Notes: a model not told the origin generated them from the sequence alone. 52,545 nt of DNA from an uncultured Mediterranea sp. (GCA_945879145.1 CAMCUZ010000016.1:1-52545), one strand, 5' to 3'. Counted from the first letter of the stretch, positions 7,821 to 17,241 are shown. Numbers and translations are program-made.

Positions 7821-8792
7821 TTACTTGGATCGATTGATAACGCAATCCAGGTAGGCATATAAGGCTTGCTTTACGGGCGAATCAGCAATGGAAGCCAGTA
7901 AATCGCAAGCCTTTTTTTCAATGGCATGCATTTGCGCAACAGCGTATTCAATCCCCCCTTGTTGTTTGGTAAATTCGATTAATTGGGCAATTTCAGCCTG
8001 CGAAGCCTCACCATGTTTCACCTTCACGGCAAGCTGAACAGCCGACTCATTGTTGGTGGTATTAAGGGCATGAAGCACAGGGAGCGTCAGTTTGCCCTCC
8101 TTCATGTCGTTTCCGGTAGGCTTACCTATGTTATCATCAAAATAGTCGAAAATATCATCGCGAATCTGGAAACAGAGCCCCACATACTCACCAAAAAGAC
8201 GCGCTTTCTCTACCTGCTCTGGAGTAGCTCCAACGGACAACGCACCTGCCTTAGTGCAAGCAGCAAAGAGCACAGCAGTCTTTTTCCGAATCACTTCATA
8301 ATAGATTGATTCGGAGAAACTATCATTAGCTACATTAGCCAACTGAAGCAGTTCACCATCAGCCAAATCCTGGCCCAGTTGTGAAACGGTACGTACAATC
8401 TCCAGATTTTGAGTTTGCGACACTTGAAGCAGGGCAGAAGCCAACAGATAATCTCCCGAAAGTACGGCTACCTGATTGTTGAAAAGCGCATTCACCGAAG
8501 ATTGCCCCCGACGTTCATCACTATCATCCACTACATCGTCGTGCACCAGACTGGCATTATGGAGTAACTCCAATGAGAGCGCAGCACGATAAGTCGCCTC
8601 GTTCACTTCACCCAGCAATTTGGCTGTAAGAAGTACGAGCATCGGGCGCATCAGTTTACCACTTTTCCGCAAGATGTGTTGAGTAACCAGTGTGAGCAAC
8701 GGATTATCGCTGACCAATGCTTGCTGGAAAAGTGAACGTAAATGGGCTATTTCTGCTTCGATAGGCGCACTTATGAGGTAAGAATTCTCCAT
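7821..8792 (-). CDS. Polyprenyl diphosphate synthase (IspB/octaprenyl type)
   Basis: Trans-isoprenyl diphosphate synthase that elongates allylic diphosphates with IPP, probably for the menaquinone side chain; chain length is not readable from sequence. The start is ATG at 8792 (MENSYLISAPIEAE), giving 323 residues. The upstream extension to 8885 would run through the divergent promoter region. Both aspartate-rich motifs are present: HDDVVDDSDERRG (first) and DDIFDYFDD followed by GKPTGND (second), with QIR before the latter. It is divergent from polA and convergent with deoC. A likely -7 box on the minus strand is TATTTTTG at 8820-8813. Confidence 0.93.
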   Translation of the reverse strand: MENSYLISAPIEAEIAHLRSLFQQALVSDNPLLTLVTQHILRKSGKLMRPMLVLLTAKLLGEVNEATYRAALSLELLHNASLVHDDVVDDSDERRGQSSVNALFNNQVAVLSGDYLLASALLQVSQTQNLEIVRTVSQLGQDLADGELLQLANVANDSFSESIYYEVIRKKTAVLFAACTKAGALSVGATPEQVEKARLFGEYVGLCFQIRDDIFDYFDDNIGKPTGNDMKEGKLTLPVLHALNTTNNESAVQLAVKVKHGEASQAEIAQLIEFTKQQGGIEYAVAQMHAIEKKACDLLASIADSPVKQALYAYLDCVINRSK

Positions 8793-8892
8793 AAAACAAT
8801 TAATTTTGGCCACAAAAATAGCAATAAAAAGGTTAATAACGTATTTTTTTGTACTTTTACCAAGCAAAAATGAATGAAAAAACAAAAAAACA

Positions 8893-11766
8893 ATGGATAA
8901 ACTGTTCTTATTAGATGCATACGCCCTAATTTATAGGGCCTATTATGGCTTTATCAAGAGCCCGCGTATCAACTCGAAAGGGTTGAACACTTCGGCCATC
9001 TTGGGATTCGTGACTACGCTGGAGGAGGTTCTGAAGAACGAGGAGCCAACCCACATCGGCATAGCCTTCGACCCATCGGGACCCACCTTTCGCCACGAAG
9101 CGTACGCCCAATACAAAGCACAACGGGAAGAGACTCCAGAGGTGATCCGGCAGAGCGTACCCATCATCAAAGAGATTATTAAAGCCTATCGCATACCCAT
9201 ACTCGAGGTGAGCGGTTACGAAGCGGATGACGTGATTGGCACATTGGCCACACAGGCCGCCAAACGAGGTATCCCTACCTACATGATGACACCCGACAAG
9301 GACTACGGTCAGCTGGTGGGTGAACAGGTCTTTATGTACCGACCCAAACATAGCGGAGGATTTGAGGTCATGGGGCCAGACGAGGTGAAGGCGAAGTATG
9401 GGTTGACTGACACCAAACAGATGATTGACATGCTGGGACTGATGGGTGATACTAGCGACAACATCCCGGGCTGTCCAGGTGTAGGCGAAAAGACAGCACA
9501 AAAACTGATAGCGGAATTTGGAGGAATTGACGAACTGCTGAATCGAACAGCAGAGTTGAAGGGGGCACTAAAGAAAAAGGTAGAAGAGAACGTGGAGCAA
9601 ATCCGCTTCTCCAAATTCCTGGCCACCATCAAGACCGACGTACCCATTACGCTCGATATGCAGGCACTGGTGCGCGAGGAGCCAGACTCCCCTACCCTAC
9701 GCGCCCTATTTGAAGAGCTGGAGTTCCGAACGCTGATCCAACGGAAATTCGAAGGGAGCAAGACTACTACTTCCACAAAACGTACACCAGCTACTGGCGA
9801 TCTCTTTGCCGGTACCCTCTTTGCTGATGCCGAACCTTCGAATCAAACGAGTTCAAGCTCAACAGCTCTTGAGTCGAACAAAGAGCAACTGATACAAGGC
9901 GATTTGTTTGCGATAATTCCCGACGAGGGGACGAACGAACGCGAAAATCAAAATCTCAAGAGCTTAAAAGATCTAGAAATAGACTATCAACTTGTTGATA
10001 CCGAGGAGAAAAGAACGAAAATGATTCGAAAATTGCGGACATCGCCATTTCTCGTTCTAGACACAGAGACCACAAGCACCGAACCCATGAAGGCCGAACT
10101 GGTAGGAATCAGCCTCTCGGTAAAGGAAAATGAGGCGTTTTACATTCCTATTCCTGCAAATCGTGAAGAAGCTGTAAAAATTGTAAATTCACTCTTGCCA
10201 CTCCTCGAAAACGAAGAAACAGAGAAAATAGGTCAGAACATAAAGTACGATATGATTGTGCTGTCGAACTATGGAGCAGAAGTACGAGGCAAACTGTTCG
10301 ACACCATGCTTGCTCACTACGTGTTGCAACCAGAGCTGCGGCACAATATGGACTACCTGGCAGAAATCTACCTCAACTACCAAACCATCCACATAGACCA
10401 ACTGATCGGCGCTAAAGGGAAAGGACAACGCTCGATGCGCGACCTGCAACCCGAGGAGGTCTATCCATACGCATGCGAAGATGCAGATGTCACGCTCAAA
10501 CTAAAGCGTATCCTGCAGGAGGAGCTAAAGAAAGGAGGCGTGGAACAGCTGTTCTACGAAATCGAAATGCCGCTGGTTCCTGTGCTCGTAGAAATGGAAC
10601 GCAACGGTGTGCGTATTGATACCGACTCACTCAAGCAAGCCTCACTCCACTTTACTCAGCGGCTCAATGAGATAGAGAAGGAGATCTACGCACTCGCCGG
10701 CACATCATTCAATATCAGCTCTCCCAAACAGGTGGGCGAAGTACTCTTTGACCAGCTGAAGGTGACAGAGAAGGCGAAGAAGACCCGCAGCGGACAGTAC
10801 GTAACAAGCGAAGAGGTGCTCGAATCTCTGCGTAGCAAACATCCCATCATAGGAAAAATCCTCGACTACCGCGGCGTGAAGAAGTTGCTCAGCACCTATA
10901 TCGACACGTTACCGCAGCTTATTAACCCTGAAACTGGCCGTATCCACTCCTCCTTCAACCAGGCCGTGACCAGCACAGGACGCCTCAGTTCGAGCAACCC
11001 GAACTTGCAGAACATACCCATCCGCGATGAAGATGGCAAGGAGCTTCGCAAAGCCTTCATTCCCGACGAAGGATGCAGCTTCTTCTCGGCCGACTACTCG
11101 CAGATTGAGCTGAGACTAATGGCCCACCTTAGCGGCGACCCTCACATGATAGAAGCCTTCAACCGCAACGACGATATCCATAGCGCCACGGCATCCAAAA
11201 TCTATAAGGTACCTATCGAAGAGGTCACCGCCGATATGCGACGCAAAGCCAAAACAGCCAACTTTGGCATCATCTACGGCATCTCTACCTTCGGTCTGGC
11301 CGAACGGATGAACGTGAGCCGCGGCGAGGCTAAAGAGCTTATCGACGAATACTTCTCCACGTACGCACATATTAAAGCATATATGAACGAAAGTATCGAG
11401 CAGGCTCGCACCAACGGATACGTTGAGACCATCTTCCACCGCAAACGCTACCTGCCAGACATTACCTCGCACAACGCCACCGTAAGGAGCTACGCCGAAC
11501 GAAATGCCATCAATGCCCCCATCCAGGGAAGCGCCGCCGATATCATCAAAGTAGCTATGGTTCGCATCTACCAACGCTTCAAGAGTAACAATCTGAAAGC
11601 AAAACTGATTTTGCAGGTGCACGACGAGCTCAATTTCAGCGTTCCCGAGGAGGAAAAAGAGATTGTTCAACAAATTGTAATCGAAGAAATGGAGCACGCT
11701 TACCCCATGCAAATCCCTCTAAAAGCGGACTTTGGCTGGGGGAAAAACTGGTTGGAGGCCCACTAA
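8893..11766 (+). CDS. polA: DNA polymerase I
   Basis: Repair and Okazaki-fragment polymerase of 957 residues, slightly longer than the E. coli enzyme. Domains in order: the 5'-3' exonuclease (LLDAYALIYRAYYGF, SGYEADDVIGTLA, GDTSDNIPGCPGVG); a linker rich in Ser/Thr around 290-335; an apparently active 3'-5' proofreading domain (VLDTETTSTEP for ExoI, NIKYDMIVLSNYG for ExoII, YACEDADVTLKL for ExoIII); and the polymerase with motif A DYSQIELRL, motif B RRKAKTANFGIIYG and motif C LQVHDEL. Many PolA proteins have lost proofreading residues; this one keeps them. A TACTTTTA box at 8852-8859 may be its -7 element. A hairpin terminator follows at 11846. Confidence 0.97.
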   Translation: MDKLFLLDAYALIYRAYYGFIKSPRINSKGLNTSAILGFVTTLEEVLKNEEPTHIGIAFDPSGPTFRHEAYAQYKAQREETPEVIRQSVPIIKEIIKAYRIPILEVSGYEADDVIGTLATQAAKRGIPTYMMTPDKDYGQLVGEQVFMYRPKHSGGFEVMGPDEVKAKYGLTDTKQMIDMLGLMGDTSDNIPGCPGVGEKTAQKLIAEFGGIDELLNRTAELKGALKKKVEENVEQIRFSKFLATIKTDVPITLDMQALVREEPDSPTLRALFEELEFRTLIQRKFEGSKTTTSTKRTPATGDLFAGTLFADAEPSNQTSSSSTALESNKEQLIQGDLFAIIPDEGTNERENQNLKSLKDLEIDYQLVDTEEKRTKMIRKLRTSPFLVLDTETTSTEPMKAELVGISLSVKENEAFYIPIPANREEAVKIVNSLLPLLENEETEKIGQNIKYDMIVLSNYGAEVRGKLFDTMLAHYVLQPELRHNMDYLAEIYLNYQTIHIDQLIGAKGKGQRSMRDLQPEEVYPYACEDADVTLKLKRILQEELKKGGVEQLFYEIEMPLVPVLVEMERNGVRIDTDSLKQASLHFTQRLNEIEKEIYALAGTSFNISSPKQVGEVLFDQLKVTEKAKKTRSGQYVTSEEVLESLRSKHPIIGKILDYRGVKKLLSTYIDTLPQLINPETGRIHSSFNQAVTSTGRLSSSNPNLQNIPIRDEDGKELRKAFIPDEGCSFFSADYSQIELRLMAHLSGDPHMIEAFNRNDDIHSATASKIYKVPIEEVTADMRRKAKTANFGIIYGISTFGLAERMNVSRGEAKELIDEYFSTYAHIKAYMNESIEQARTNGYVETIFHRKRYLPDITSHNATVRSYAERNAINAPIQGSAADIIKVAMVRIYQRFKSNNLKAKLILQVHDELNFSVPEEEKEIVQQIVIEEMEHAYPMQIPLKADFGWGKNWLEAH

Positions 11767-11845
11767 AAAGAGGACTAACATTATTTAACTTACAATCAGA
11801 AAGCAAGCCTTTCAAATCGTAAGTAGTGCAACCTGAAAGAAGAAA

Positions 11846-11879
11846 ATAACCGGCAAAAGAAATGTCGGTTATTTTTTTG
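11846..11879 (+). terminator. Terminator after polA
   Basis: ATAACCGGC (11846-11854) pairs with GTCGGTTAT (11864-11872), with one G-T pair, around a 9-nt loop. The T-run that completes it ends at 11879. Confidence 0.75.
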
Positions 11880-11955
11880 TAATCTAGGTGAGCAAAAAGA
11901 AAGAGAAAGAGAGCAGGAAGATTTGACAGAATGACAAAATAATCCTTCAAAACAC

Positions 11956-11985
11956 TTGCCGAATCGAAATAATCAAGTACTTTTG
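11956..11985 (+). promoter_or_regulatory. Promoter of the DUF3836 gene
   Basis: TTG (11956-11958), 19 nt, TACTTTTG (11978-11985), a near-perfect Bacteroidetes promoter about 63 bp before the ATG. Confidence 0.75.
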
Positions 11986-12048
11986 CACCGCTTTTCAGAA
12001 GAAAAGCTATAAAATAGATAGTAAAACCAACAAGAAATATCATTAAAA

Positions 12049-12435
12049 ATGAAAGCAGTTATGTCATTCAAAGCAATTCTTTTCGCAGTTCTCGTAGTTA
12101 TTTGCAGTGTTAACGTTCTGGCCGAAAACAAGAGCAATCTGATTTACAACACCACCGAGGTGAACGGATTGAAAGTAGGTGAAACCGTTTATAAGTCGGA
12201 CAACGGCACGCTGACCAACTACATGCAGTACAATTACCAGTACGATGCCCAGAAGCGCATCATTGAAAGCGAGGCTTTGAAATGGAACGGCATGGAATGG
12301 AAAAAGGATATGTGCATCCGCTATGCTTACCAAGGCAAGAGCGTTACCACTACCTACTACAAGTGGAACAGCCGCAAGGGCGAATATACATTGGTTCCCG
12401 AGATGACCATCACCATCGACAACCCCAACATGTAA
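12049..12435 (+). CDS. DUF3836 family small secreted protein
   Basis: A 128-residue exported protein that I assign to DUF3836, a Bacteroides-restricted family of unknown function, from its YDAQKRIIESEALKWNG-type core. A cleavable signal peptide is visible (FKAILFAVLVVICSVNVLAEN), with processing expected after the LA at about residue 25. The mature part is rich in Tyr, Lys and Thr with repeating YxY and WxxxxGEY patterns, suggesting a beta-rich fold like the YD-type repeats. ATG at 12049 or 12061 both precede the signal peptide. It forms its own unit between a strong promoter (11956) and a terminator (12499). Confidence 0.75.
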   Translation: MKAVMSFKAILFAVLVVICSVNVLAENKSNLIYNTTEVNGLKVGETVYKSDNGTLTNYMQYNYQYDAQKRIIESEALKWNGMEWKKDMCIRYAYQGKSVTTTYYKWNSRKGEYTLVPEMTITIDNPNM

Positions 12436-12498
12436 TCCACCCCTTGTTCCTACCTTTTTGAAAACCTCATAACGAAAAATACAAAACCTTTTTACCGG

Positions 12499-12538
12499 TA
12501 AGCCGGAGTGCAGCCCCTGCATTCCGGCTTATTTCTTT
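12499..12538 (+). terminator. Terminator after the DUF3836 gene
   Basis: A 14- to 15-bp stem (TAAGCCGGAGTGCAG with CTGCATTCCGGCTTA, one G-T pair) closes a CCC loop, followed by a T-rich tail. Confidence 0.8.
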
Positions 12539-12637
12539 CCTCAAATCCCTGGTCAAACAAAAGTTTTCGGTGCATTATAACGATTATCCAACCGATTTAT
12601 CGTAATTTTGCAGCTTGAAATAAAAACGAAATAGATT

Positions 12638-13741
12638 ATGGCATTAAAAGCAGGTATCGTAGGACTGCCCAACGTGGGCAAATCGACCCTATTCAACTGC
12701 CTGAGCAGCGCAAAAGCACAGGCAGCCAACTTCCCATTCTGTACCATCGACGCCCAGCTGGGACAGGTATCCGTGCCCGACGAACGACTCACTCGTCTGG
12801 CCGAACTGGTTCACCCGGGACGCATCGTCCCTGCCGTGTGCGACATCGTAGATATTGCCGGACTGGTAAAGGGAGCCAGCAAGGGCGAAGGACTGGGCAA
12901 CCAGTTCCTAGGCAACATCCGCGAGTGTGACGCCATCATCCATGTGTTGCGCTGCTTCGACAACGGCAACATTGTCCACGTGGACGGCTCGGTCAACCCC
13001 GTACGCGACAAGGAGATTATTGACACCGAGCTGCAGCTCAAAGACCTGGAAACGGTAGAGAACCGCATCAAGCGTGTTGAGAAAATGGCCAAGGTGGGTG
13101 GCGACAAAGCAGCCAAAGTGGAACTCGACCTGTTGTTGCGCTACAAGGAGGCACTCGAACAGGGCCATAGCGCCCGTACCGTAGCCCTGCTGAACGAAGA
13201 CGAAGAGGCCGCTGCCAAGCAGATGTTCCTGCTCACTACGAAGCCCATTCTCTACGTGTGCAACGTGGATGATGCCAGCGCCGCCACAGGCAACGCTTAC
13301 GTAGAACAGGTACGCGAAGCCATCCAAGGCGAAGAGGCCGAGCTCATCGTCATCTCCGCACAGACCGAGGCCGATATTGCCGAGCTGGAGACCTACGAAG
13401 AGAAGCAGATGTTCTTGGAGGACCTGGGGTTAAAGGAAAGTGGTTGCAACCGCCTCATCAAGGCCATCTACAGCCTATTAAATCTGGAGACCTTCATTAC
13501 CGCAGGCGAGATGGAGGTGAAGGCGTGGACCTATCGCAAAGGCTGGAAAGCGCCCCAATGCGCTGGCGTAATCCATACCGACTTCGAGAAGGGCTTTATC
13601 CGCGCCGAGGTAATCAAGTATGATGACTACATCAAGTATGGTAGCGAAGCCGCCGTGCGCGAAGCCGGCAAACTGGGCGTAGAGGGCAAGGAATACGTGG
13701 TGCAGGATGGCGACATCATGCACTTCCGGTTCAACGTCTAA
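12638..13741 (+). CDS. ychF: Redox-regulated ATPase/GTPase YchF (Obg family)
   Basis: Universally conserved TRAFAC P-loop protein that binds ribosomes and prefers ATP. Its 367 residues match the family. Visible are the P-loop GLPNVGKST, the switch region VDIAGLVKGASKGEGLGNQFL, the NVDD motif in place of the GTPase NKxD (why YchF uses ATP), an antiparallel helical insert around residues 140-200, and a C-terminal TGS domain (TAGEMEVKAWTYRKG, HTDFEKGFIRAEV). A likely -7 box, TAATTTTG, sits at 12603-12610. A branched hairpin ending in T residues follows the stop. Confidence 0.97.
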   Translation: MALKAGIVGLPNVGKSTLFNCLSSAKAQAANFPFCTIDAQLGQVSVPDERLTRLAELVHPGRIVPAVCDIVDIAGLVKGASKGEGLGNQFLGNIRECDAIIHVLRCFDNGNIVHVDGSVNPVRDKEIIDTELQLKDLETVENRIKRVEKMAKVGGDKAAKVELDLLLRYKEALEQGHSARTVALLNEDEEAAAKQMFLLTTKPILYVCNVDDASAATGNAYVEQVREAIQGEEAELIVISAQTEADIAELETYEEKQMFLEDLGLKESGCNRLIKAIYSLLNLETFITAGEMEVKAWTYRKGWKAPQCAGVIHTDFEKGFIRAEVIKYDDYIKYGSEAAVREAGKLGVEGKEYVVQDGDIMHFRFNV

Positions 13742-13751
13742 CCCACACGAC

Positions 13752-13792
13752 AAGAGCAAATAGTGTCTTTCACTAGAAACAGTGGCTCTTTT
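13752..13792 (+). terminator. Probable terminator after ychF
   Basis: AAGAGC (13752-13757) pairs with GCTCTT (13785-13790), and an inner TAGTG/CACTA stem is nested within. It ends in a short T-run. Confidence 0.5.
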
Positions 13793-13805
13793 GGAAATTT
13801 TTGAG

Positions 13806-14021
13806 CTATTCGTTGCTGCCGCAAAGGCTCTCCAGTTTGCGGCGGGTGAGGTACGTTTGCGTGGAGAAGTATGCGGTGAGCCTGGCTACAATCTCCTCTT
13901 CGGTGGGCTGGCCTGAGGAGTCACCACGCTGAATGAGACTGAAACTGATAGGCCCTATCAGGAGTGAAAAAGGAAGGGATTTCAGTTCCAAATCATCAAT
14001 ATGTAGTTTCAAATGATACAT
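13806..14021 (-). CDS. Small hypothetical protein
   Basis: An unrecognised reading frame of about 71 residues. The start at 14021 (MYHLKLHIDDLELKSLPFSL) is preferred over 14030. The C-terminal half has a plausible helical composition (TEEEIVARLTAYFSTQTYL, then TRRKLESLCGSNE). It lies head-to-head with the TPR/AraC regulator gene, and the gap would have to hold both promoters. It has no signal peptide or membrane segment. It may be a real small gene or chance; the terminator-like hairpin after ychF just beyond its stop gives weak support. Confidence 0.4.
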   Translation of the reverse strand: MYHLKLHIDDLELKSLPFSLLIGPISFSLIQRGDSSGQPTEEEIVARLTAYFSTQTYLTRRKLESLCGSNE

Positions 14022-14034
14022 AATTGACATTTAA

Positions 14035-14067
14035 TTTGGTATAAAACGAAGAATTGGCCTATCTTTG
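14035..14067 (+). promoter_or_regulatory. Promoter of the TPR/AraC regulator gene
   Basis: TTTG (14035-14038), 21 nt, TATCTTTG (14060-14067), 32 bp before the ATG. Confidence 0.7.
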
Positions 14068-14098
14068 AAGCATCAAAAAACCTCAAACAATACCGATT

Positions 14099-15790
14099 AT
14101 GTACAGAAGAATCTACGTTTATGTCATGTGTACCCTTTTGGGGCTACTTGCCTTCTCATCCTGCACACGTGGCGGCTCCTTGACCAGTGGAAGCACCCCG
14201 CTGCAAGCACGCTTTGACAGCTGCATCCGTTTTATCCAAGCGCACTCGGTTGACCACTCCGCCCATCTGGACACTATCGGACAAATCCTGCAAGAACTAC
14301 ATGACATGAACCCCCAGGAACTGACCGAGCAGCAACGCCGGCAAAGCCTCACCATCTACAAAACGGAAGCCGGTCACTACCTCCTCGCCAACCAGCTCGA
14401 CAAGATGCTGGAAGCAGTCATCCGAGGAAAACAGCAAGCTAAGGAACAGGACGACTACCTGTCGGAATTCAACTTCTGTTCCACCTTGGTAGGCATCTAT
14501 TCCAGTTGGCGGATGCACGACCAAGCCCGTCACCATATCGAACGGATGCGCACGCTACTGCCCTATCAGCGTGACTCACTCGTCATGGTGGACGGACTAC
14601 TGATGGCAGCAGGTGCTTATTGCAACGAGGAGAAGAACGACTCGGCCCTGAGTCTCATCCGACTAACGGACGCCTTGCTGAAGGCCAACCCTGCTCTCAA
14701 AGACCGTTTTCCACCTAAACTGCACTATTTCTATCCCTACGTCAAAGGATGGGTGTACTCTACCATACCCGACTCGGCTGCCATAGCCATCGAGCTGCTG
14801 CTCCCCCTACGCCATCAGTTGGAAGAGAAGAAAAGGCAGAGTGCAGGCTACGAAGTCATTTGCTTCAACCTGGGACGTGCTTTCACCGGACTCGGACAGA
14901 CACAACGGGCTGAAGCGTACTACAACGAGGCGCTCCAACTGGTGGAGAACAGGAAAGATATTACGTGCTACGATGCGGTCAACTGGCTGATGGAACTCTA
15001 CCATAGCCGCGACGACCAACATCTCATCATGCGTCTCTTCCCCACGTGGTATCGGTTGACCAACGACTTCTACAAATGGTGTACCTCATCACAGCTGACG
15101 GCCTACTACGTGCAGAACTACGTAGCAGAAAAGGAACAGGAGGTGCAACGCCTGACATGGGAATTGAGGCTTGGCCGGATGGCCAATGCCTTCTACCTGA
15201 TGGCAGTATGCTTCCTGCTGACGCTCTGCATCGCTGGTTGGCTATTTTGGCGGCGTCGGAAACGGCAGATGCGCATCTTGTTTGAAGCGCTCATACGGCG
15301 TCATCTGGAGTGGAAAGACACCATACGGGCGATAAACCTGCAGTCGCAGTTGCTCCTGGAGCAGAAGGAGAGTGAGGAGAGCCATGACGACTCGACCCCT
15401 CATGAGACCAGCGCACCCAACGATGATATGTACGAGACCTACCACAGGCTCTATCAACGTACCCTGCTGATGATGGAGCAGGAGATGCCATTCCTCAATC
15501 CCCACTTCACGCTCGAAGAGCTGAGCCGGCTCATGTGTACCAACCGCACACAGATGAGCTTCTGCATCAACCGGTTTTCACATACCAACTTCAACATGTG
15601 GCTGGCCGAATACCGCGTCAACTACCTGCTGGAACTTTATCTCTGTCGAGAGAAACCAGGGACAGCCATGGAGGAACTATCGGCCAAAGCGGGCTTCCCG
15701 TCACGTACCACGTTCTACCGGCAGTTCAAGCAGATTACGGGTCTGACCCCGGTGCAGTTCTCCCGAAATCTGAAAAGTGAACAGGATTAA
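14099..15790 (+). CDS. Membrane-anchored TPR regulator with AraC-type DNA-binding domain
   Basis: A 563-residue one-protein sensor/regulator. The N-terminus is a lipoprotein-like signal with a Cys at residue 22 (GLLAFSSC). Residues 35-345 are alpha-helical with tetratricopeptide-like pairs, for example LGRAFTGLGQTQRAEAYYNEAL. One transmembrane helix follows at about 361-384, bounded by RRRKRQ. The cytoplasmic part ends in an AraC/XylS double helix-turn-helix (residues 468-555: LEELSRLMCTNRTQMSFCIN, then AGFPSRTTFYRQFKQITG and LTPVQF). It probably reads a periplasmic signal and regulates transcription directly, an arrangement known in Bacteroides. The target is unknown. It is monocistronic here, with its own promoter. 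Confidence 0.88.
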   Translation: MYRRIYVYVMCTLLGLLAFSSCTRGGSLTSGSTPLQARFDSCIRFIQAHSVDHSAHLDTIGQILQELHDMNPQELTEQQRRQSLTIYKTEAGHYLLANQLDKMLEAVIRGKQQAKEQDDYLSEFNFCSTLVGIYSSWRMHDQARHHIERMRTLLPYQRDSLVMVDGLLMAAGAYCNEEKNDSALSLIRLTDALLKANPALKDRFPPKLHYFYPYVKGWVYSTIPDSAAIAIELLLPLRHQLEEKKRQSAGYEVICFNLGRAFTGLGQTQRAEAYYNEALQLVENRKDITCYDAVNWLMELYHSRDDQHLIMRLFPTWYRLTNDFYKWCTSSQLTAYYVQNYVAEKEQEVQRLTWELRLGRMANAFYLMAVCFLLTLCIAGWLFWRRRKRQMRILFEALIRRHLEWKDTIRAINLQSQLLLEQKESEESHDDSTPHETSAPNDDMYETYHRLYQRTLLMMEQEMPFLNPHFTLEELSRLMCTNRTQMSFCINRFSHTNFNMWLAEYRVNYLLELYLCREKPGTAMEELSAKAGFPSRTTFYRQFKQITGLTPVQFSRNLKSEQD

Positions 15791-15878
15791 CGCTCTCCGT
15801 AACAAATGGAGATAGAAAAAAACCAGTTGAATTGAAAAAACAATCCGCCATTTGATGCCGTTGTAAAGAGAAAATCGC

Positions 15879-15886
15879 TACTTTTG
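15879..15886 (+). promoter_or_regulatory. Probable -7 box of panE
   Basis: TACTTTTG at 15879-15886 places transcription start near 15893. This rules out the longest open frame (from 15886) and supports the ATG at 15940. No well-spaced -33 box is obvious. Confidence 0.5.
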
Positions 15887-15939
15887 TGGCGCAAGTTACA
15901 GACTTGCCGAATAGGAATCTTTTTATAGTAGGTATCGAT

Positions 15940-16893
15940 ATGAATACAAACGATAAGGAACTGAGCTACCTGGTTGTAGGCACAGGTGGCGTAGGAGGCT
16001 GTATAGCGGGCTTCTTGGCGCTGGCTGGCAAACAGGTGAGCTGCATTGCCCGGGGTGAACATCTGGAGGCGCTGCGCACAAACGGACTTCGCCTGCATAG
16101 CGACCTGAAGGGTGAACATACGCTCCATATACCGGCCACAACGGCTGAGGAGTTTTCTGATAAGGTGGATGTCATCTTTGTCTGCGTCAAGGGGTACTCC
16201 ATCGGATCGATTACAGAGCTGATCAAGCGGGCTTCCACCTCTGAGACGGTGGTCATCCCCATACTCAACGTCTTTGGCACAGGACCCCGCATCCAGGGGC
16301 AAGTGCCCGGTGTAACGGTGCTCGACGGCTGCATCTACATCGTGGGATTTGTGAGTGGCAAAGGTGAAATCTCGCAGATGGGGAGCATTTTCCGCTTGGT
16401 GTTCGGCGCCCATGAGGGTACTAAGGTCAGCATCGAGCGAATGGAGGCTGTGCAACGCGACTTGACGGAGAGCGGCATACGAGCAGAGATATCCGACGAT
16501 ATACGGCGTGACACCTTCGTGAAATGGTCATTCATCTCGGCCATGGCCGTGACGGGTGCTTACTACGACGTCCCGATGGGCGAGGTGCAGAAGCCAGGAG
16601 CCGTGCGCGACACCTTTATCGGCCTCTCGCGTGAGAGTGCGGAGCTCGCCCGTCGGTTAGGCATCCAGCTGAAGCGCGACCTGGTGGAGTACAACCTGAA
16701 GGTGATTGACAGCCTCGACCCCCACAGTACGGCTTCGATGCAGAAGGATATGGCCCGCGGCCACGAAAGTGAGATACAAGGCCTGCTGTTCGACCTACTC
16801 GACGCTTGCGAAGCCCAGGGCATTGACTGCCCCACCTACCGCATGGTGGCTGAGAAGTTCAGGCCATCTCACACGAATGCCGATAAACAGTAA
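15940..16893 (+). CDS. panE: 2-dehydropantoate 2-reductase (KPR) family
   Basis: NADPH-dependent reductase that forms pantoate from ketopantoate on the way to pantothenate and coenzyme A. The start at 15940 (MNTNDKELSYLVV) gives 317 residues, close to the family norm. The N-terminal Rossmann motif is VVGTGGVGGCIAGFLA, followed by CIARGEHLEALRTNGL. The central conserved segment (VFVCVKGYS, PILNVFGTGPRIQG) and the C-terminal helical domain with the KWSFISAMAVTGA and HESEIQGL regions, where the catalytic Lys and Glu lie in this family, are present. Other reductases share the fold, so ketopantoate as substrate is probable but not proven. A glutaredoxin-like gene follows after 55 bp. Confidence 0.87.
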   Translation: MNTNDKELSYLVVGTGGVGGCIAGFLALAGKQVSCIARGEHLEALRTNGLRLHSDLKGEHTLHIPATTAEEFSDKVDVIFVCVKGYSIGSITELIKRASTSETVVIPILNVFGTGPRIQGQVPGVTVLDGCIYIVGFVSGKGEISQMGSIFRLVFGAHEGTKVSIERMEAVQRDLTESGIRAEISDDIRRDTFVKWSFISAMAVTGAYYDVPMGEVQKPGAVRDTFIGLSRESAELARRLGIQLKRDLVEYNLKVIDSLDPHSTASMQKDMARGHESEIQGLLFDLLDACEAQGIDCPTYRMVAEKFRPSHTNADKQ

Positions 16894-16948
16894 CATAGAT
16901 TCCTGCAGGTAATCTGACGAAATAACCATTTGAAAAACAAAAAACTAT

Positions 16949-17212
16949 ATGAAGAAAATTACGATGTTCTACCTGGAGCATTGCCCCTTCTGCAAGCGGG
17001 CTTTCCAGTATATTAACGAGTTGAAAGCTGAGCATCCCGAACTGGCCGCCATCGAAATCGAAACTATCGAGGAGAGTCAGCATCCCGAGATTGCCGACCA
17101 GTATGACTATTATTATGTGCCTACGTTCTACATCGATGGTGAGAAGGTACATGAAGCCGGTATCTACAAAAACGAAATGGAAGAGGTGCTGCGGAAAGCG
17201 GTGCTTTCTTAG
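16949..17212 (+). CDS. Glutaredoxin-like thioredoxin-fold protein
   Basis: An 87-residue cytoplasmic dithiol oxidoreductase candidate. Near the N-terminus it has CPFC, the thioredoxin-fold active site of glutaredoxin type, and later VPTFYIDG, whose cis-proline packs against it. No signal peptide is present. It lies between panE and lgt, 55 bp after the first and 29 bp before the second, so the three may be cotranscribed. The physiological partner is unknown. Confidence 0.85.
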   Translation: MKKITMFYLEHCPFCKRAFQYINELKAEHPELAAIEIETIEESQHPEIADQYDYYYVPTFYIDGEKVHEAGIYKNEMEEVLRKAVLS

Positions 17213-17241
17213 TGATTAGTGATTAGTGAAATAGATTTAAA

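Noticed and set aside
8870..8914. 14-codon frame overlapping the polA start, possible leader peptide
   Set aside because: It has no regulatory codon pattern or hairpin and is A-rich; most likely chance.
17211..17229. Short tandem GTGATTA repeats, resembling an inverted form at 28624-28647
   Set aside because: Only two to three short units in each place; too little to call a repeat family.
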